Of a stretch of 64,000 nt of DNA, positions 33,705 through 45,169 are shown piece after piece. Within the stretch, counting starts at the first letter, position 1, and each line of letters begins with the position of its first letter. The DNA is from Azolla caroliniana (Eukaryota; Polypodiophyta). The notes beneath the pieces were generated by a model that did not search any database, was not told where the DNA came from, and saw only the letters and a list, made by a program, of their open reading frames with translations. Made by a program: the position numbers and the translations under genes. The stretch lies in NCBI GenBank assembly GCA_043228905.1, contig JBHGNT010000016.1:9672001-9736000 (forward strand), given 5' to 3'.

Positions 33705-34159
33705 TATTATAGATCTAGGTACTAAAGTAAGCTTAAGATAAGGATAAAGAAATGAAAGATAGAAAGGAGAAAGAGAAAGAAGGGTGCCGATCCACCCGAC
33801 CACCCCCGAGCGAAGGGATCGAGACGGACTCGAGCCTCGATCGGCGTCCCATACCACCGTCGTGGCGTCGAGTCGTACTTGGTGCTGGCGCGCTCGCTAC
33901 AAGAGTTGACCCACCACACGAGCAGAGTCTCGATGTAGTCAAAAGATGATCAAATGAGGGTAGCTAGGCCTCTTATTTATAGCGATAACCAAGGCCCCCA
34001 GGCAAGTTCACACTTGACCTAATGGGTTGTCTCAATCCCGAGGATTAAAAGTAATCCTCCCCTTCTTTACACTCTCGTTTAACCCTCACACTTATCCGCG
34101 TGTATAGAATACTACGGTAAATTCTTACCACGGGATATTATATGGTCATGCCCGTAACA
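33705..34159 (-). repeat. 3' LTR of chromovirus B copy 1
   Basis: Minus strand starts TGTTACGGGCATGACC and ends GATCTATAATA (TG...TA rather than TG...CA). TATA box CGCTATAAATAAG near 33980. The polypurine tract AAAGAGGGGGAGTA abuts it at 34160-34173. Confidence 0.93.
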
Positions 34160-37100
34160 TACTCCCCCTCTTTAAAACATTGCACTCTTGCAATGGAAAG
34201 TTAGGGAAGTTAGTTCTAAGAGTATTTTCGCATTCCCATGTGGCATCTTTTATTGATTTATCCATCCATTTTATTTTAAATTCTCGGATTTCTTTAGTAC
34301 GTAATTTTTTTATTTTAACATCGAGAATTCTTTCTGGTACATGTGGTTTAGAAGATAATTCTTCAGAAGTAACCAGAGTTTCAGTCGTAACTGTATTGTC
34401 GCCAGAACCTAGAAGTTCTTTTAGACGACTCACATGAAAGACTGGATGAATTCCGACACCATCGGGAAGAGCGAGACGATAGGCTGATGACCCAATGCGT
34501 TTGAGGACTGTAAAAGGTCCACAAAACCATGGGGCTAACTTAGCGCACTTACCCGTAGACAATGTCTTAGAATTGTGAGGTACACGTAAAAATACCTTCT
34601 GTCTAGGGTTGAATACACGAGGTTGCCTATGAAGATCGGCATAAAAACGCGCTCTATCTTGAGCTGTTTTTATATTATCTCGTGCAATATGCAACATATC
34701 TTGCATATCTCGAAGAAAGTTTTGCGCACTTCGCAACTCATCATGATGTATATTAACATCAATCGGGGCTCGTGGCTGAAAACCATACATCAACATAAAA
34801 GGACTATATCCCGTCGACGTATGCTTGGAGCTGTTATTAGCAAACTCCAAAATTGGGAGATAACGTTCCCCTTTTGTTGGTTTTGCACCAACGTATGCTC
34901 GAAGCATGTCCTCAATAATTTGTTTTACTCGTTCTGTCTGTCCATCGGATTGAGGATGATCCGTGGAGCTCATGCTCAACGTAGTTTCTAACTTCTTAAA
35001 GACTTGTGTCCAGAAGTCACTAGTAAACTTTGGATCTCGATCACTCACGATATCCATCGGTAACCCATAAAAATGAAACAATTCGTCAACGAATTGGTAA
35101 GCCAATTCAGGAGCTGTTACCGTGGTTTTAGTAGCAATAAATCTGGCCATTTTAGTTAGTCGATCAACGACAACCCAGATGGCATCATGACCTTTTTGGG
35201 TGCGAGGAAGGCTAACAATAAAATCCATGGATATACTTTCCCACTTATTATTGGGAATGTCCAAGGGATGTAAAAGTCCTGCGGCTTTAAGTCGCTCGGC
35301 TTTGTTAACCTGACACTGGTGACATTTAGTCACATAGCTATGTATGTCAGGACGCATCTTAGGCCAATAAAATTGAGTGGAGATGAGAACAAGTGTACGA
35401 TGTATTCCAGGGTGCCCTGCTGAGGGTGCATCATGGCATTCAAAAAGAATCCTCTTTTTGACCTCGGGTAAATCTGGAACACAAACCTTCCCATTACGGT
35501 AGAGCAAACCGTTAGCAATGTGGAAGTATTCCTTCGAGGATGTGGTGGTGTCTGTTCCAGACTCAACTCTTGCCCAGTATTTTGCGAAATAACTATCATC
35601 AGGATACTTTCCTCGAAGGTGATCATAAAGATCTGATGATATTTCAGTGAAGCTAAGCGTGTTAACTTCACGGATGCGACTTAGTGCATCAGCGACAATG
35701 TTCATGGAACCTTTACGATATCGTATGGAAAAATCAAAGTCCTGGATGAGATCAGCCCATCGTGCCTTACGACCTTTCAGGTCTTGTTGGTCACAAAAAT
35801 ATTTCAAGGACTCGTGGTCCGTAGTTACCACAAAGTGATTTCCATAAAGATAATGGCGCCATGTTTTGAGCGCATGTATAACTGCAAATAATTCCTTTTC
35901 TTGAAGGTATACCGACATTGAGTAGAATCAAGTTTCTTACTCTCGAATGCTATTGGTTTACCATCTTGATACAAGACAGCACCTATAGCATAATCGCTTG
36001 CATCGGTTTCAACCTCAAAAGGTTTTGAAGGATCGGGTAAAAGAAGTGAAGGAGCCTTGCAAACCAGGTCCTTAAGTTCCCTAAAGGCAAGGTCTAGTGT
36101 AGCATTCCACACAATAGGTTTTGTAGACTTACGCGTTTGACCTTTTAAAAGATTAGTAAACGGCGTCGTCAATTGGGAGTAATTACGAAGAGACTTTCGC
36201 AAAAACCCCACAAAACCAAGGAATAATCGAACTTCTCGAATATTCCGAAGAGTGGGCCAAAGCTTGATTTTCTCAATGCGAGAAGGATCAATTTCAACTC
36301 CTCGTTCGGTTATGAAATGTCCTAGATAAGTAATTGATTTCTTGAAGAACTCACATTTTGAGATCTTCGCATAAAACTGTTTGTCACGCAATGTTTGTAA
36401 AACAAAGCGGACATGTCTAGCATGTTCTTGTAATGTACGGCTATAAACTAAAATATCATCCAAGAAAATAACGACAAATTTTCCAAGTTGTTCTCGGAAA
36501 ATGTCATTCATTTCTTGTTGAAAAGTAGCTGGAGCATTGGTCAAACCAAAAGGCATAACCAAAAACTCGTAATGGCCATAGCGCGTACGAAATGCCGTTT
36601 TAGGAACATCGTCCTCACTTATTCGTATTTGATGGTAGCCAGTACGGAGATCAAGTTTCGTAAAATACCGAGCTCCCTGGAGACGGTCAATTAGATCGTC
36701 AGCCCGGGGCAATGGATACGAATTCTTGATCGTCACTTTATTCAAGCGTCGGTAATTAATACACATACGCCATGTGCCCTCTTTCTTTTTAACCAAGAGA
36801 ACTGGTGCACCCCATGGAGATTTACTATAACGTATATAACCCATTCGTAAATAGTCCTTGAGTTGCTTAGATACCTCATCTTCTTCGGATCGACTTAAGC
36901 GATACGGAGGTATACTTATTGGTGCACCACCAGGTACAATATCTATACGATGGTCTATATTACGTTTAGTAGGTAACCCATCAGGTAGTTCACTTGGAAA
37001 AACATCATGAAAATCATTTAAGATTTCATCAAGTTGTTGTTGTTCAAAATATGTTAATTGAATCGGGACATTATCGATATTGTAAACGTGAATGTCCGGA

Positions 37101-37927
37101 TCAAGTACACAATAAAATAACGTAGAACAAGACAACTCAGATATTGATGGACACGAGGAAACAATCGAGAGGGATTGTTTTTTTACACATTGAATAAAAT
37201 GCGTACAATCGTTCAGTACAAAAGAAATGGAATGACGAACCCAATCAATAAATAAAGAAGAGTTTTTATTATAAAACCAGGGATAACCCAGTATTACATC
37301 GGTGGTACAAAGATTCATTACATGGAAGTCTACTTCCTCTTTATAAGTATCAATAGAAATTCCTAATGAATGAATCGCCCCGTTGATGTATTGTACTCTT
37401 CCATCAGCCAAGTGCACCGTGTAGGTGTGATCACTTACGGTGGGTCGGATTCCCCATATCTGAACCAAACGATCATTCACAAAATTGTGTGAGCTTCTCG
37501 AATCAAATAAAAATTGTACGGGAGATCCATTGATATACCCGTTTGCACGTAGTAAATCATTGGGACCCAATACATAGTGAGGGAAAGAACATTGACAATT
37601 ACTTAAATGATGTGTATAGACCTGAAGGACATTAGGAATCTGACCTTTATGGTCTGCTGCTTTAGCTTTGTTGTCGTGCTCTTTCCGTTGGAGCTTTCGA
37701 CATTGATCTTTTGTATGACCCTTCTTTTTGCAGAATACACAAAAAGGATGTTGTCGCTTACAATCGCGATCCAGGAATTCGTTGGGTGTCTTGCGTTTCC
37801 CAACAAATTGCGACTGCTTAGTCCCGGGCACTTCGTTGGGTTTGTTATGGTCCTTCTTTGAAGTGCGTTGATAGCGAAGAACTATTTCAACGGCCTCTTC
37901 GAAGGATTTTGGATCCTTATCGTGCAC
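34146..37927 (-). pseudogene. Chromovirus B copy 1 pol: protease, RT, RNase H, integrase, chromodomain
   Basis: Two long frames, 37927-35825 and 35918-34146, separated by a one-base deletion near 35912 that is absent from copy 3. Order: gag end with knuckle [14 protein letters not shown]; protease [11 protein letters not shown] (Gly of DSG lost); RT with [48 protein letters not shown] and [12 protein letters not shown]; RNase H with [16 protein letters not shown] and TTDHESLKYF; integrase HHCC (HDAPSAGHPGIH, CHQC), SMDFIVSLPRT, IVSDRDPKFTSDFW and HPQSDGQTERV. The end (PERILDVKIKKL, FKIKWMDKSIKDATWE) is a chromodomain-like fold. All RT, RNase H and integrase catalytic residues I can place are intact. 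Confidence 0.94.
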
Positions 37928-38036
37928 TATCTAGTGATAGTCCGAATTGGGGATGCCATTGACAAAACAAGCTATCAACCAATTGTCCCCTTCTAGACCC
38001 GATTTTTGGATTTGGGTTCTATCGTGCACTATCTAG
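37918..38036. repeat. 17-bp direct repeats at the gag deletion
   Basis: TATCGTGCACTATCTAG occurs at 37918-37934 and 38020-38036 and brings a stop (TAG on the minus strand) each time. The arrangement suggests template switching or repair at short homology. Confidence 0.85.
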
Positions 38037-38464
38037 GTATCGGGCAATTTCCCCATAGTACGGAGGCCACGCCACCAGGCGGCAGCCTTACCCCCGAGTT
38101 CTCGGCCGACATATGCAATCTTCGTACTATCTGGCGTGGGATAGAGCTCAAAATGAGACTCCCATCGTCCCAGCCATGTGCAGATTGCTTCTTCGGTTCT
38201 TTCCTTTTTGTCTCCCGTAAATGGCTTAACAACAAATGATGGTTCACCTTGTCGCTCATCAGGTCTATTAGTCTCATGTTGTAGACTAATGACACGTGCC
38301 TCAAGAGCACTCTGAGATTGCCGAAGTTCGGTCATCTGTTGAGCGGTGAAACTAAGGTATTGGGTTATTTGTGCCAAATACATCTCAGTGGACATTTGTC
38401 CAGGAGGATTCCCTTGAGTTCCTTCCGCTTGAGCGGATGACATCGGGTCGTTAATTTGAGCCAT
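38030..38464 (-). pseudogene. Chromovirus B copy 1 gag, N-terminal part
   Basis: Starts MAQINDPMSSAQAEGTQGN; helical stretch LAQITQYLSFTAQQMTELRQ, then WLGRWESHFELYPTP and GGKAAAWWRGLR, typical of Gypsy capsid. It stops after KLPDT at 38030 and the next ~100 bases lead directly to a late gag motif (LEGDNWLIACFVNGIP), so the middle of gag is missing. The 17-base word at 37918-37934 recurs at 38020-38036, at the two edges of the leftover piece. Confidence 0.85.
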
Positions 38465-38894
38465 TAAAAATTATTTCTGGAAAAGAAATAGGATAAGGTC
38501 AGAGATATAGTCATAACATCATGTCGTGATGTAAACATATCATGGGCGAGCATTAATCGATATCATTATCTCACGTCAATACCCCTCTAGACATATGAGA
38601 TGAGGTTCAAGATCAGGTTACTATGGTAACACAAAGGTGTTTTAAAAACCATGGGGGTGACAAATAAATGTCTTTCCCTGATCTCTATATCGATTTTTTC
38701 ATGGTGGCTCCCCGAGGCTCAACCATGTATGTTCGTGTCATGAATAGTTTATACACGAAAAAATGTTAACAATAAACTATGTTTCGGTGCCCACATAAGT
38801 GGTTTCGGCTCTTTAAGTCCTATTACGAGGACCCCGAGGTGCACTTAGACCTTAAGTCTAAACATGTGTTATAGTCATATGTATTAAGGATGTT

Positions 38895-38968
38895 GTATGG
38901 TCTTTGTCATATTTGAACTCGAGACCTCGAGAAAAAATACATTAAACACTTGAGCCAACCAAGTAAGT
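38895..38968 (-). other. Weak tRNA-like module in the chromovirus B leader
   Basis: Minus strand: TTGGCTCAAGTG is one base from an A box and GAGTTCAAAT is close to a B box. Poorer than the LTR-borne modules. Confidence 0.4.
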
Positions 38969-39650
38969 TTCTCTTCTCGAATGCTTAATGTTTGATGCGT
39001 ATAAGAGATATGCGAGACAATTGATCATATATGTTTTTTTAAAAGAACATATATGGCAAGGGTCCTTATTTCGCCCTCATTTACCAAAACTATGTTGGTA
39101 CATTACCTAACCTCAAGTCTCGTAATTACGATGGCATACGCCAAAGTGCAACGTAATGGTCAAGCCAAATGAGCCCTTGTTTCGTAGTAGGCTCACCTGG
39201 GCCATCACATGGTCACATCATTACGAATGCCTCTCGTAAGAACGAGCTCATGGTGGCATCGTATCCATGTAACGAGGGAGGGATGTTGGATACGTGCGTC
39301 ATTGGAGCGACCTCACTTGATGTGGGTCAAGCCCTACGTACTCAACATCATTATGGCTATTGTGTTTCTTTACGTAACGAAATCGAGGTCATCAACGGGG
39401 TTGTCAACAATAAAAAATTGTTGAAAAAGGGATGGTGACAACGCCATTCTCACAAAAATGTGAGGACGGCCACCAACATCCTTTTCCCGACCATGACAAC
39501 TTTCGATATAATCACGTAATAACGAATATACACATATGTTTACTTATCACATATATACGATCAAATACGTATATATGTGACCACATGTGCCTATATTAAA
39601 CATATCGTTATAGTAAATAGCCACAAATGATGTGACCGAGATACGTAATC

Positions 39651-39893
39651 GAGGTATATACCTCTACGCACACGAAACATCCACAAATAAGAGATCATCG
39701 TAATACGCAATTGAGGTATTGACCTCTTACGCATACGAGACCAAACGCATATCGTTTACAACAAATCAAGGTATTAAACTCATACGCAAACGTAACATAT
39801 GTTCGTGAACGTAATACGTAATTGAGGTATTAACCTCGTACGCATACGACACTCATCACATATTATTAATATGTCAAACGAGGTATTGACCTC
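39651..39893. repeat. Hairpin array, five units at ~56-bp spacing
   Basis: GAGGT-N4-ACCTC hairpin cores at 39651, 39713, 39768 (degenerate), 39824 and 39880, flanked by similar ACGTAAT...TACGCATACG text. A decayed tandem repeat whose most conserved part is the inverted repeat. Confidence 0.85.
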
Positions 39894-40136
39894 GTGCACA
39901 TATGTAAACGTTTTAGATAATCAATTAAAGACCACTACAACATCATTGACTTAATGAGAAAAATTACATATAAACTAAACACATGATTAGATGGGAGAAG
40001 AGAGAATAGAAAGAAAAATTATGGAAAGAGTTACCGAAGTTCTTTGTTGATCGTTGTCTGGATCAAGGCCAACCGCACAACGATCGATCAACATCAATCA
40101 AAAGACAAATGAAAAACAAAGAAACATTAGTACAAA

Positions 40137-40148
40137 AATCTGATACCA
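40137..40148 (-). other. Primer-binding site of chromovirus B copy 1
   Basis: Minus strand TGGTATCAGATT, two bases after the LTR end: initiator Met-tRNA type. Confidence 0.85.
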
Positions 40149-40150
40149 AA

Positions 40151-40605
40151 TATTATAGATCTAGGTACTAAAGTAAGCTTAAGATAAGGATAAAGAAATG
40201 AAAGATAGAAAGGAGAAAGAGAAAGAAGGGTGCCGATCCACCCGACCACCCCCGAGCGAAGGGATCGAGACGGACTCAAGCCTCGATCGGCGTCCCATAC
40301 CACCGCCGTGGCGTTGAGTCGTACCTGGTGCTGGCGCGCTCGCTACAAGAGTTGACCCACCACACGAGCAGAGTCTCGATGTAGTCAAAAGATGATCAAA
40401 TGAGGGTAGCTAGGCCTCTTATTTATAGCGATAACCAAGGCCCCCAGGCAAGTTCACACTTGACCTAATGGGTTGTCTCAATCCCGAGGATTAAAAGTAA
40501 TCCTCCCCTTCTTTACACTCTCATTTAACCCTCACACTTATCCACGTGTATAGAATACTACGGTAAATTCTTACCACGGGATATTATATGGTCATGCCCG
40601 TAACA
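40151..40605 (-). repeat. 5' LTR of chromovirus B copy 1
   Basis: 455 bp, nearly identical to 33705-34159, flanked on the outer side by the CTTCG duplication. Confidence 0.93.
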
Positions 40606-40770
40606 CTTCGGCCCTTTCACACTTTGGCCGTCCTAGCCAAACAACAATCGGCAAGTTGTATGAGTCTGATCGACTAGTAGTCGATAGGCCATTAGGGCCT
40701 ATATTCCTATTCTTAGTAATAGGAATATTATAAGCAGTTAGTGTTAGATGCTCACTTATGAGCATTCAAG
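40606..40770 (+). repeat. LTR-like sequence T1, left part
   Basis: Homologous to the start of 42180-42600 (shared GCCATTAGG, CCTATT..TAGTAATAG and ATTATA words). It is broken on the left by chromovirus B copy 1 and on the right by the Copia C solo LTR, continuing at 41462. Confidence 0.6.
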
Positions 40771-41461
40771 TGTTGGGAGACAGGTCCCTCTGGATGGGAA
40801 GGGAGAAGAACAATGCCGATGAACAAAGGCCAAGGCCGAAATCAGACCAGGAGTACCCGGCTACGGAGGACCGGATGGTGCAGACCCGGTGAGAACCGGA
40901 TGAGGAGTACCCGGCTACGGAGAGCCAGATGGTGCAGACCCGGTGAGAACCGGATGAGGAGTACCCGGCTACGAAGAGCCAGATGTTGCAGACCCGGTGA
41001 GAACCGGATGAAGAGACATATTCGTAAATATGTTTCTGAGAGTCCATCGTGGCTATATTTGTAAATAGCCGAAAAGTCATATTGGTATAAATATGACTTA
41101 GGGCAAACTTATAGTCACTGTTGTTGTTATTCTTGTCTGCGCGAGATTAGAGCGCGTAACTGTGTACAGAGAGAGAGAGTGAGAGGAAGAGGTCGTTGCC
41201 TCTATTGTAACCACCGCCTGTGGCGAAGATCGTGAGCACAAGGTCGTTGCCTCCGTGAACTCACTGTTGTACATTCTAGCATAGTGATAGTTTGCAGCCT
41301 GTGGGCTGCCGTGGTTTTTTCCCTAGTTTGGGTTTTCCACGTAAACATCCTGTGTACTCTTCTCTTGTTTGTGTCGTGTTTTCCATTTCCTGTTTTCTGT
41401 GTATGATTCTAAGCTCGGTTGTGGCCGAGCGTTGTGCATAAGGAGCGTTGAGCTCCCGTCA
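40771..41461 (+). repeat. Solo LTR of Copia C family, TSD TCAAG
   Basis: Starts TGTTGGGAGACAGG, ends GAGCTCCCGTCA; a perfect TCAAG flanks it (40766-40770, 41462-41466). Contains three copies of the family's 54-bp repeat. No internal sequence. Confidence 0.93.
40848..41009. repeat. 54-bp minisatellite, three units, in solo LTR
   Basis: Units built around GAGTACCCGGCTACGGAG; same array as in the Copia C LTRs but with three units. Confidence 0.93.
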
Positions 41462-41720
41462 TCAAGTACTTGTCAATACTTGTGTAAGCCCACTATCATG
41501 GCTTGTATAAAAGTGCTCACTAACCACATTGTATGTACAGAGTGTAAATATTTTGAATTGAGTTTATTGTATGCTCTCTTTGTCTCTCTCTCATACTGTG
41601 TACTCCATCCCCTGTGTTTTTTACCCAACTCTCTATTGTTGTTGTTACCCGGTGGGACAAGTAAGACAAGTGGGACAAGTGGGACAAGTGTGAAACGTAG
41701 CAAAAGTAGTCGAGCACTAA
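41462..41720 (+). repeat. LTR-like sequence T1, right part
   Basis: Continues T1 after the solo LTR: AGTACTTGTCA, GCTTGTATAAAAGTGCT (TATA box near 41500) and TTTGAATTGA match 42327-42430. Ends in a GGGACAAGT-type triplicated run at ~41650-41690. Confidence 0.6.
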
Positions 41721-42179
41721 TAGCTAAATAAGGAAGCCGAATGTCAAGGAAGTAGCGGGTGGAAAATGCCGAGCAAAAGGGAAGCTATACATATCGAGGA
41801 GAAATGAAGACAAAAAGGGGCCATTATTGGAGCAGACTAAGCCTAGATATAGACTAGAAATGAATGAGTGAGTGTGTCTGATTCTACTTGGTACTTGTAT
41901 TTGTAATTGTATGCTATAGTAATCAAATATACATATATACTTTGTGGGCAATTTCAGTGTCTGTCTCATCTCATATATCTATATCTACTTAACGTTTGGT
42001 TTGTGTACGTAAGTGTGAATCGGTTGTAGACGATTTCGTAGTGCGTCCATCGTATTCTCTGAAAGCAATCCGTGCAGTGCTCGTTAGTACATCGTGACCC
42101 AAGTCTCTTACGCACCACAATTCCTTGACCCGATTACTCAAGAGGAGTAATCAAAGGTGTTCTCCAGGAGGCATCAACA
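41721..42179. other. Unassigned DNA between T1 and T2
   Basis: No coding signal. Text such as CGTGACCCAAGTCTCTTACGC and an end GGCATCAACA are LTR- or leader-like. Confidence 0.4.
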
Positions 42180-42600
42180 GTTGTTTGGGGCCGAGTCGGC
42201 TGAAGAAGTTGACATGTTGTGTAAGCCGGATCAGCTAGAAGCCGGCATGCCATTAGGTCCTACATTCCTATTTTAGTAATAGAAATATTATATGTTATTT
42301 AGTGTCAGAGCTCATAAGTGAGAATTAAGTACTAGTCAGTACTTGTGTCAGCCCACTGTCAAGGGCTTGTATACAAAGTGCTTTGTGAGCACGTTGTATG
42401 TATTGAGAATTATTGTTTTGAATTGACGTTGTTTTTTTTTGCTAACTCTGTCTCTCTCTCTCTCGCTCGCTCTCTCTCTCTCTCTCTCTGTGTGTGTGCA
42501 TGTGTATTCTCCACCCTCTATGTATACCTAATTGTGTATTGTTGTCCAGCTAAGCTGACAGTGTCTATCTTGTACAAGCTTCTGCAACTTTACTTTTACA
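42180..42600 (+). repeat. LTR-like sequence T2
   Basis: Second copy of T1. It has a CT/GT microsatellite at ~42450-42500 and leads directly into the old Copia integrase, so it may be that element's 5' LTR with gag and protease deleted. Confidence 0.55.
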
Positions 42601-44056
42601 CATCCATATGTCACAAGCTGGGCTCGAACAACTTTCGGCAATTCACTACATCCCAAAGCTCAACCATGTTGAGTCAGACTTCTGCGAGCATTGCTGATAC
42701 AGAAAATAGACTCGGAGTCCTCACTCAGTTCATTACGAGATGGTACCATAGCCCCTGGAGCTGATCCACACATACATCTTTGGGTCAATGCCCAAAATAT
42801 CTTTGGGAGGTGCACGGTACTTCATCACGTTCATGATTGTACTCGCAAGGTATGGGCTTATTCGATTAAGTCCAAGGATGAAGCACTCGAAGTTTTCGTT
42901 CAATGGTTGATCAAAGTCGAAAATTGATCCGGCCACAAGGTGGAGATGCTACAATCGGACAATGGAGGAGAATAAACCTCTAGAGCCTTCGCAAAGTACT
43001 TGTCCAAAAAAGGGATCAAACATCAACGGACCATTCCCTACACCCTAACGCAAAAGGGCGTAGCTGAACAAATGAACTGAATGATCCAAGAATAAATGAA
43101 AGAAATGCTCCAACACGTTGGACTAAAGCTGGAATTTTGGGCAAAATTTGTGATGATTGTCTTATCAATCTATCATCTTCGAATGCAATTAAGTTTCATG
43201 TGCCACAGGCACTATGGTTGGGAACATAGCCAACCTACGATTGACTTCACACATTCAAGTGTGAAGCTTATGCATATGTACCAAGGGAGAACCGAACGAA
43301 TCTTGCTCCCCATTCGAGAAAATCCATCTTTCTCAGTTATAGGATGGATGGACAATTTGGATTTCGGCTATGGCATGCTGAGCAGAAAAAGCGTAACAAG
43401 AGCAATGATGTAGTTTTCAATGAAGACTCAATCAACTCAGGTCGACCACAGGGTTGAATCGGCAAGAGGGTGAGTATCAACCTTTCTCAGACCAATTCGA
43501 AGACCGAAATGCCGAATGTCAAACCCAAAGCAGCTATCAAGACGATTGACCGATTCGAACCGGCATCGACACAATTGAACTGGTTGAATACTCCCGAGGT
43601 ATGGGTAGATCCAACACGAACACAAGAACATTGCCATAGTGGACCCCCATCAAGATCTCCAACGAATATAGGTTCAAACAACGCCGACCTGACAATATTA
43701 CTGGTTGAAGAATCAGAATGAAACAATTCAACACCGAGGAGATCAAGACGAGTCTAAAAGTCGACAGAGCTTTATCAACCAAGCTTGGACTACATCAATT
43801 ACATGGATGCAGGCAAACCTTGCTATGAAGAAGCAATTGTTGCACTAGATGCTGATACATGGCAACAAGCCATGATATCTGAGATGGACTCAATTAAGAA
43901 AAATGACACATGGAAGATGATCGAATTACTAGCCGGCATGAAGTCGTTGCCTTGCAAATGGGTATAGAGATACAAATGTGTACCTGGTTTTGATCAACCC
44001 AACTATAAAGCTCGACTCGTCGCGAAGGGATTCAAACAGGAACACAACGTTGACTA
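42601..44056 (+). pseudogene. Old Copia: integrase and RT start, split by Copia C
   Basis: Heavily mutated pol. Pre-integrase finger (HVESDFCEHC), LQSDNGGE core motif, GIKHQRTIPYTLTQKGVAEQMN, then RT start DTWQQAMISEMDSIKKNDTW and KARLVAKGFKQEHNVDY, ending at the Copia C target site. At least six stops and several frameshifts. The rest of RT continues at 49123. Confidence 0.8.
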
Positions 44057-44920
44057 TGTTGGGAGACAGGTCCCTTCGGATGGGAAGGGAGAAGAACAGT
44101 GCCGATGAACAAACTCGGCCGAGGCCGAAACGGTATGAGGAGTACCCGGCTACGGAGAGCCGGATGATACAGGCCCGGTGTGAACCGGATGAGGAGTACC
44201 CGGCTACGGAGAGCCGAATGATACAGGCCCGGTGTGAACCGGATGAGGAGTACCCGGCTACGAAGAGACGGATGATACAGGCCCAGTGTGAACCGGATGA
44301 GTAGTACCCGGCTACGGAGAGTCGGATGGTGCAGGCCCGGCGTGAACCAGATGAGTAGTACCCGGCTACGGAGAGCCGGATGGTGCATGCCCGGCGTGAA
44401 CCGAATGAGGAGTACCCGGCTACGGAGAGCCGGATGGTGCAGAACCGGTATGAACCGGAGGAAGAGACATATTCGTAAATATGTTTCTGAGAGCCCATTG
44501 TGGCTACATTTGTAAATAGCCGAAAAGTCATATTAGTATAAATATGACTTAGGGTAAACTAATACTGTTGTTGTTGTCATTCTTCCTTGTTGGTGCAAGA
44601 AGAAGAGAGAGCGCGTAACTGTACATAGAGAGAGAGAGAGAGAACGAAGTCGTTGCCTCTGTTGTAACCGCCGCCTGTGGCGAAGATCGTGAGCCCAAGG
44701 TCGTTGCCTCCGTGTACTCACTGTTTTGTACATTCATACATAGTGACAGTTTGCAGCCTGTGGGCTGCCGTGGTTTTTCCCCTAGTTTGGGGTTTTCCAC
44801 GTAAACCTCCTGTGTATTCTCTCCTTCTTTGTGTCGCGTTTTATTTCCCGTTTTTCTGTGTATGAAAAGAATCTCGATTGTGGCCGAGCGTTGCGCATAA
44901 GGAACGACAAGTTCCCGTCA
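44057..44920 (+). repeat. 5' LTR of Copia C
   Basis: TGTTGGGAGACAGG to TTCCCGTCA. TATA box in TTAGTATAAATATG near 44533. Six 54-bp units at 44137-44460. Confidence 0.95.
44137..44460. repeat. 54-bp minisatellite, six units, in U3 of the 5' LTR
   Basis: Six tandem units upstream of the TATA box; the last unit differs (AGAACCGGTATGAACC) in the same way as the last unit of the 3' LTR, so copies were gained or lost internally. Confidence 0.95.
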
Positions 44921-44922
44921 AG

Positions 44923-44933
44923 TGGTATCAGAG
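44923..44933 (+). other. Primer-binding site of Copia C
   Basis: TGGTATCAGAG, two bases after the LTR end; initiator Met-tRNA type. Confidence 0.88.
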
Positions 44934-44944
44934 AAAAATCGACA

Positions 44945-45169
44945 ATGGAAATGGACGAATCGTTTGGCGGCATGTTCAAGCTCACCGGCTCCAACTATTC
45001 AATGTGGAAGTCGAAGATGAGGGACATGCTCGTGGTTAAAGACCTCGTGGTTAAAGACCGGAGGGGAACGGACCGGAAGGGAACGACGGCAATCACGGCA
45101 AGTGAAGAAGAGTTGATGCTCATCACCGAGGAGAGTGAGATAAACCTTGCCGGCGACGAGATGACCTAG
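44945..45169 (+). pseudogene. Copia C gag, deleted to ~75 residues
   Basis: Starts MEMDESFGGMFKLTGSNYSM and follows the normal gag start for ~35 residues, then jumps to the acidic stretch that normally precedes protease. A duplicated TCGTGGTTAAAGAC marks the deletion edge. The capsid core and zinc knuckle are absent. A TAG at 45167-45169, where a Trp codon is usual before VVDSGAS, ends the frame. Confidence 0.85.

Larger units (their letters stand above)
38465..40136 (-). other. Long untranslated leader of chromovirus B copy 1
   Basis: About 1.7 kb between the primer site and the gag start with no frame worth reporting. Contains a tRNA-like module (38895-38968) and a five-unit hairpin array (39651-39893). 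Whether all of it belonged to the original element or includes an older insertion is unknown. Confidence 0.7.
33705..40605 (-). mobile_element. Chromovirus B copy 1, 6.9 kb, TSD CTTCG
   Basis: Minus-strand Gypsy element with 455-bp LTRs at both ends, a Met-tRNA primer site, polypurine tract, gag, protease, RT, RNase H, integrase and a chromodomain. The 5-bp duplication CTTCG is perfect (33700-33704, 40606-40610). Defects: gag deletion with a stop, protease DSG changed to DSR, and a one-base frameshift between RT and RNase H. It has a 1.7-kb leader between primer site and gag. LTRs differ little, so it is among the younger insertions. Confidence 0.95.

Noticed and set aside
39651-39893. CRISPR-like array of spaced palindromes (likewise the 54-bp arrays)
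   Set aside because: Plant nuclear DNA; the spacers are themselves similar, and the 54-bp units have no spacers at all.
43929-44531. Long minus-strand reading frames with an 18-residue peptide repeat (also 40766-41080 and 48139-48729)
   Set aside because: They are translations of the 54-bp LTR minisatellite, open because the period is a multiple of three; no independent coding evidence.
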